Assembly (NCBI RefSeq): GCF_050947335.1
Contig: NW_027473722.1
Coordinates: 1-64,000 of the forward strand
Direction of reading: 5' to 3'
Length of the DNA stretch: 64,000 nt
From: Megachile rotundata
Taxonomy: Eukaryota; Arthropoda; Insecta; Hymenoptera; Megachilidae
Shown here: piece by piece, positions 59,314-64,000 of the stretch
Layout: each line of letters starts with the position of its first letter
Position numbering within the stretch: the first letter of the stretch is position 1
Translations under genes and position numbers: made by a program
Notes under the pieces: generated by a model
What the model saw: the letters and a program-made list of their open reading frames with translations, nothing else
Database searches by the model: none
What the model was told of the DNA's origin: nothing

Positions 59314-62300
59314 GATCTATAGAACTGGAATTACTATACTCATTACTCTTATTATTATCAATCTAACTCATATTATTAGCCATATTATGCTTATATGATC
59401 GATAGAACGACAATTACTATACTCATTACTCTTATTATTATCCATCTAACTCATATTATTAGCCATATTATGCTTATATGATCGACAGAACGACAATTAC
59501 TATACTTATTACACTCACTATTATCAATCTAACTCATATTATTAACCATATTATGCAGATATGATCGATAGCACGACATTTACTATACTTATTACTCTTA
59601 TTATCATCAATCTAACTCATATTATTAGCCATATTATGCTTAAATGATCGATAGAACGGCAATTATTTTACTCATTACTCTTATTATTATCAATCCAACT
59701 CATATTATTACCCATATTATGATTATATGATCGATAGAACGACATTTACTATACTTATTACACTCACTATTATCAATCTAACTCATGTTATTAACCATAT
59801 TATGCAGATGTGATCGATAGAACGACAATTACTATACTTATTACTCTTATTATTATAAATCTGACTCATATTATTAGCCATATTATGCTTATATGATCGA
59901 TAGAACGACAAATACTATACTTATTACTCTTATTATTATCAATCTAACTCATATTATTAACCATATTATGCAGATATGATCGATAGCACGACATTTACTA
60001 TACACATTACTCTTACTATTATCAATCTAACTCATATTATTAACCATATTAAGCAGATATGATCGATAGCACGACATTTACTATACTTACTACTCTTATT
60101 ATTATCAATCTAACTCATATTATTAGCCATATTATGCTTCTATGATCGATAGAACGAGAATTACTATACTCACTACTCTTAGTATTATCAATCTAACTCA
60201 TATTATTAGCCATATTATGCTTATATTATCGATAGAACGACAATTACTATACTTATTACTCTTATTATTATCAACCTAACTCATATTATTAGCCATATTA
60301 TGCTTATATGATCGATAGAACGACAATTACTATACTTATTACTCTTATTATTGTGAATCTAACTCATATTATTAACCATATTATGCAGATATGATCGATA
60401 GAACTACAATTACTATACTTATTACTCTTATTATTATCAATCTAACTCATATTATTAGCCATATTATGCTTATATGATCGATAGAACGAGAATTACTATA
60501 CTCACTACTCTTAATATTATCAATCTAACTCTTATTATTAGCCATATTATGCTTATAATATCGATAGAACGACAATTACTATACTTATTACTGTTATTAT
60601 TATCAATCTAACTCATATTATTAGCCATATTATGCTTAAATGATCGATAGAACTACAATTACTATACTCATTACTCTTATTATTATCAATCTAACCCATA
60701 TTATTAGCCATATTATGCTAATATGATCGACAGAACGACAATTACTATACTTATTACACTCACTGTTATCAATCTAACTCATATTATTAACCATATTATG
60801 CAAATTTGATCGATAGAACGACAATCACTATACTTATTACTCTTATTATTATCAACCTAACTCATGTTATTAGCCAAATTATGCTTATATGATCGATAGC
60901 ACGACATTTACTATACACATTACTCTTACTATTATCAATCTAACTCATATTATTAACCATATTATGCAGATACGATCGATAGCACGACATTTACTATACT
61001 TACTACTCTTATTATTATCAATCTAACTCATATTATTAGCCATATTATGCATAAATGATCGATAGAACGACAATTACTATACTTATTACTCTTATTATTA
61101 TGAATGTAACTCATATTATTAGCCATATTATGCTTATATGAGCAACAGAACTACAATTACTATACTTATTACTCTTATTATTATCAATCTAACTCATATT
61201 ATTAACCATATTATGCAGATATGATCGATAGAACTACAATTACTATACTCATTACTCTTATTATTATCAATCTAACTCATATTATTAGCCATATTATGCT
61301 TCTATGATCGATAGATCGAGAATTACTATACTCACTACTCTTAGTATTATCAATGTAACTCATATTATTAGCCATATTATGCTTATATTATCGATAGAAC
61401 GACAATTACTATACTTACTACTTTTATTATTATCAATCCAACTCATATTATTAGCCATATTATGCTTAAATGATCGATAGCACTACAATCCTATACTCAC
61501 TACTCTTAGTATTATCAATCTAACTCATATTATTAGCCATATTATGCTAATATGATCGAGAGAACGACAATTACTATACTTATTACACTCACTGTTATCA
61601 ATCTAACTCATATTATTAACCATATTATGCAAATTTGATCGGTAGAACGACAATCACTATACTTATTACTCTTATTATTATCAACCTAACTCATATTATT
61701 AGCCATATTATGCTTATATGATCGATAGCACGACATTTACTATACACATTACTCTTACTATTATCAATCTAACTCATATTATTAACCATATTATGCAGAT
61801 ATGATCGATAGCACGACATTTACTATACACATTACTCTTACTATTATCCATCTAACTCATATTATTAACCATATTATGCAGATATGATCGATAGCACGAC
61901 ACTTACTATACACATTGCTCTTACTATTATCAATCTAACTCATATTATTAACCATATTATGCAGATATGATCGATAGCACGACATTTACTATACTTACTA
62001 CTCTTATTATTATCAATCTAACTCATATTATTAGCCATATTATGCTTATATGAGCAATAGAACTACAGTTACTATACTCACTACTCTTAGTATTATCAAT
62101 CTAACTCATATTATTAGCCATATTATGCTTATATGATCGATAGAACGACAATTACTATACTCATTACTCTTATTATTATCCATCTAACTCATATTATTAG
62201 CCATATTATGCTTATATGATCGGTAGAACGACAATTACTGTACTTATTACTCTTATTATTATCAATCTAACTCATATTATTAACCATATTATGCTTATAT

Positions 62301-62549
62301 TATCGATAGAACAACAATTACTATACTTATTACTCTTATTATTATCAATCTAACTCATATTATTAGCCATATTATGCTTATATGATCGGTAGAACGACAA
62401 TTACTCTACTTATTACTCTTATTATTATCAATCTAACTCATATTATTAACCATATTATGCAGATATGATCGATAGCACGACATTTGCTATACCTATTACT
62501 CCTATTATTATGAATCTAACTCATATTATTAACCATATTATGCAGATAT
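59314..62549 (+). repeat. 53-monomer higher-order repeat, copy 3 (14 monomers missing)
   Basis: Collinear with copy 2 from the gatctatagaactgg mark through caatcc (61481) and the cassette at 61546, but only 39 monomers long overall, because 61481 to 62550 spans 1,069 bp against 2,231 bp in copy 2. The lost part includes the second cassette. The replacement stretch near 62110-62480 (gatcggtag, tattatcgatagaacaac) matches the 50.5 kb approach to copy 1, so the junction was formed with a different phase of the array. Immediately after the 61631 gcaaatttg monomer two further monomers carrying the ttactcatatt and tagctatatt marks are also absent. Confidence 0.88.
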
Positions 62550-63465
62550 GATCTATAGAACTGGAATTACTATACTCATTACTCTTATTATTATCAATCT
62601 AACTCATATTATTAGCCATATTATGCTTATATGATCGATAGAACGACAATTACTATACTCATTACTCTTATTATTATCCATCTAACTCATATTATTAGCC
62701 ATATTATGCTTATATGATCGACAGAACGACAATTACTATACATATTACACTCACTATTATCAATCTAACTCATATTATTAACCATATTATGCAGATATGA
62801 TCGATAGCACGACATTTACTATACTTATTACTCTTATTATCATCAATCTAACTCATATTATTAGCCATATTATGCTTAAATGATCGATAGAACGGCAATT
62901 ATTTTACTCATTACTCTTATTATTATCAATCCAACTCATATTATTACCCATATTATGATTATATGATCGATAGAACGACATTTACTATACTTATTACACT
63001 CACTATTATGAATCTAACTCATGTTATTAACCATATTATGCAGATGTGATCGATAGAACGACAATTACTATACTTATTACTCTTATTATTATAAATCTGA
63101 CTCATATTATTAGCCATATTATGCTTATATGATCGATAGAACGACAAATACTATACTTATTACTCTTATTATTATCAATCTAACTCATATTATTAACCAT
63201 ATTATGCAGATATGATCGATAGCACGACATTTACTATACACATTACTCTTACTATTATCAATCTAACTCATATTATTAACCATATTATGCAGATATGATC
63301 GATAGCACGACATTTACTATACTTACTACTCTTATTATTATCAATCTAACTCATATTATTAGCCATATTATGCTTCTATGATCGATAGAACGAGAATTAC
63401 TATACTCACTACTCTTAGTATTATCAATCTAACTCATATTATTAGCCATATTATGCTTAAATGAT
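62550..63465 (+). repeat. 53-monomer higher-order repeat, copy 4 (partial)
   Basis: Starts at the fourth gatctatagaactgg mark and follows the unit through cggcaattatttt (62894), ttatgattatatg, gcagatgtg, gacaaatac and the gcacgac pair to the cttctatg/gaacgag monomer. Near 63460 it leaves the unit (gcttaaatgatcgatagaacgac where the others have gcttatattatcg). Private changes include actatacatatt near 62736. Confidence 0.88.
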
Positions 63466-64000
63466 CGATAGAACGACAATTACTATACTTATTACTCTTA
63501 TTATTATCAATCTAACTCATATTATTAGTCATATTATGCTTATATGATCGATAGAACGACAATTACTCTAATTATTGCTCTTATTATTATCAATCTAACT
63601 CATATTATTAACCATATTATGCAGATATGATCGATAGCACGACATTTGCTATACCTATTACTCTTATTATTATGAATCTAACTCATATTATTAACCATAT
63701 TATGCAGATATGATCTATAGAACTACAATTACTATACTCATTACTCTTATTATTATCAATCTAACTCATATTATTAGCCATATTATGCTTATATGATCGA
63801 TAGAACGACAATTACTATACTCATTACTCTTATTATTATCAATCTAACTCCTATTATTAGCCATATTATGCTTATATGATCGATAGAACGAGAATTACTA
63901 TACTCACTACTCTTAATATTATCAATCTAACTCTTATTATTAGCCATATTATGCTTAAATGATCGATAGAACTACAATTACTATACTCATTACTCTTATT
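63466..64000 (+). repeat. Satellite continuing past the right window end
   Basis: About six and a half monomers. They include a second gacatttgctatacc monomer followed by gatctatagaactac (63711, without the tgg change), so the start of the 53-monomer unit is partly repeated here in a less derived form. The window stops 20 bp into a new monomer at 63981. No unique flank is reached. Confidence 0.85.

Larger units (their letters stand above)
1..64000 (+). repeat. 83-bp AT-rich satellite array, 771 monomers, fills the window
   Basis: Every stretch I read is a head-to-tail copy of one 83-bp unit in one orientation. Taking ctatac as the monomer start, the first is at 1 and the last at 63981. The 63,980 bp between equal 771 x 83 minus 13, and the individual small indels I located add up to that -13. 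No inverted segment, unique spacer, transposon or gene interrupts the array, and it continues past both window ends. No reading frame can stay open for long because 83 is not a multiple of 3 and the monomer carries conserved stops (TAA in tctaact, TAG in attagcc, TGA in atgatc, TAG in gatagaac). This is typical of eukaryotic nuclear satellite heterochromatin. The family is not one I recognise, so species and chromosomal location stay open. Confidence 0.99.

Noticed and set aside
1..64000. CRISPR array (short conserved core with variable stretches between)
   Set aside because: The stretches between cores are themselves variants of one 62-bp sequence rather than unrelated spacers, the unit keeps an 83-bp phase for 771 copies, and no cas-like gene is present.
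1..64000. Mobile elements or their relics (terminal repeats, target duplications, poly-A tails)
   Set aside because: No stretch departs from the satellite unit, and the breaks I found are whole-monomer losses or indels of 1, 3 or 7 bp.
1..64000. Simple TTA/TAA microsatellite
   Set aside because: The ttattattatc part is only about 11 bp of each unit; the remaining monomer is complex and its order is strictly kept at 83 bp.
1..64000. Telomeric repeats
   Set aside because: No runs of TTAGGG, TTTAGGG, TTAGG or similar short G-rich units are seen on either strand.
1..64000. Promoters (tatatga, ctatac as TATA-like) and replication-origin consensus matches
   Set aside because: In DNA of about 24% G+C such short A/T motifs occur in every monomer by composition; nothing else supports a functional site.
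1..64000. Strict 166-bp dimer repeat
   Set aside because: The monomer types do not alternate in pairs, and the higher-order steps include many odd numbers (9, 13, 19, 23, 39, 53), so the base unit is the 83-bp monomer.

Overview
The whole window is one uninterrupted satellite DNA array. The unit is an AT-rich monomer of 83 bp (24% G+C in the reference monomer at 85-167), always in the same orientation. Counting from the monomer start at position 1 (ctatac...) to the last start at 63981, phase is kept for 771 complete monomers with a net loss of only 13 bp. The array runs off both ends. I found no gene, RNA gene, mobile element or unique sequence. This architecture points to eukaryotic nuclear heterochromatin (centromeric, pericentromeric, subtelomeric or B-chromosome type). 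I do not recognise the monomer and cannot name the organism.

Monomers fall into variant types that share linked changes, and the types are arranged in higher-order repeats (HORs) at several scales. From left to right: two copies of a very long HOR of 96 monomers (about 7.97 kb; 1-7973 and 7974 to about 14890); a 24-monomer HOR (1,992 bp; 14600-16426, missing two monomers, and 16427-18418); a mosaic to about 21030; two copies of a 39-monomer HOR (3,237 bp; 21030-24266 and 24267-27503); fragments of it re-duplicated with 22-, 23- and 28-monomer periods to about 35.9 kb; a zone rich in a 'gcacgacattt' type that first appears near 31.6 kb; a 'gataggac' domain (about 42.04-44.32 kb) with a local 6-monomer (498 bp) spacing; a 3.07/3.15 kb duplication (44321-47389 and 47390-50541); and a 53-monomer HOR (4,398 bp) from 50691 to the right end, with an older dispersed copy near 36.9-40.1 kb.

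Large differences between HOR copies are whole multiples of 83 bp, as expected from unequal exchange or copy-based repair between aligned monomers. Across nearly all monomers a 21-bp core (120-140 in the reference) stays almost constant while the flanks vary. A five-type monomer cassette recurs in the same order about 21 times. Both are the best candidates for functional structure. Seven of the eight lone 1-bp indels in the left 38 kb lie in the first 6.4 kb, which may mark an array edge or poorer consensus quality.
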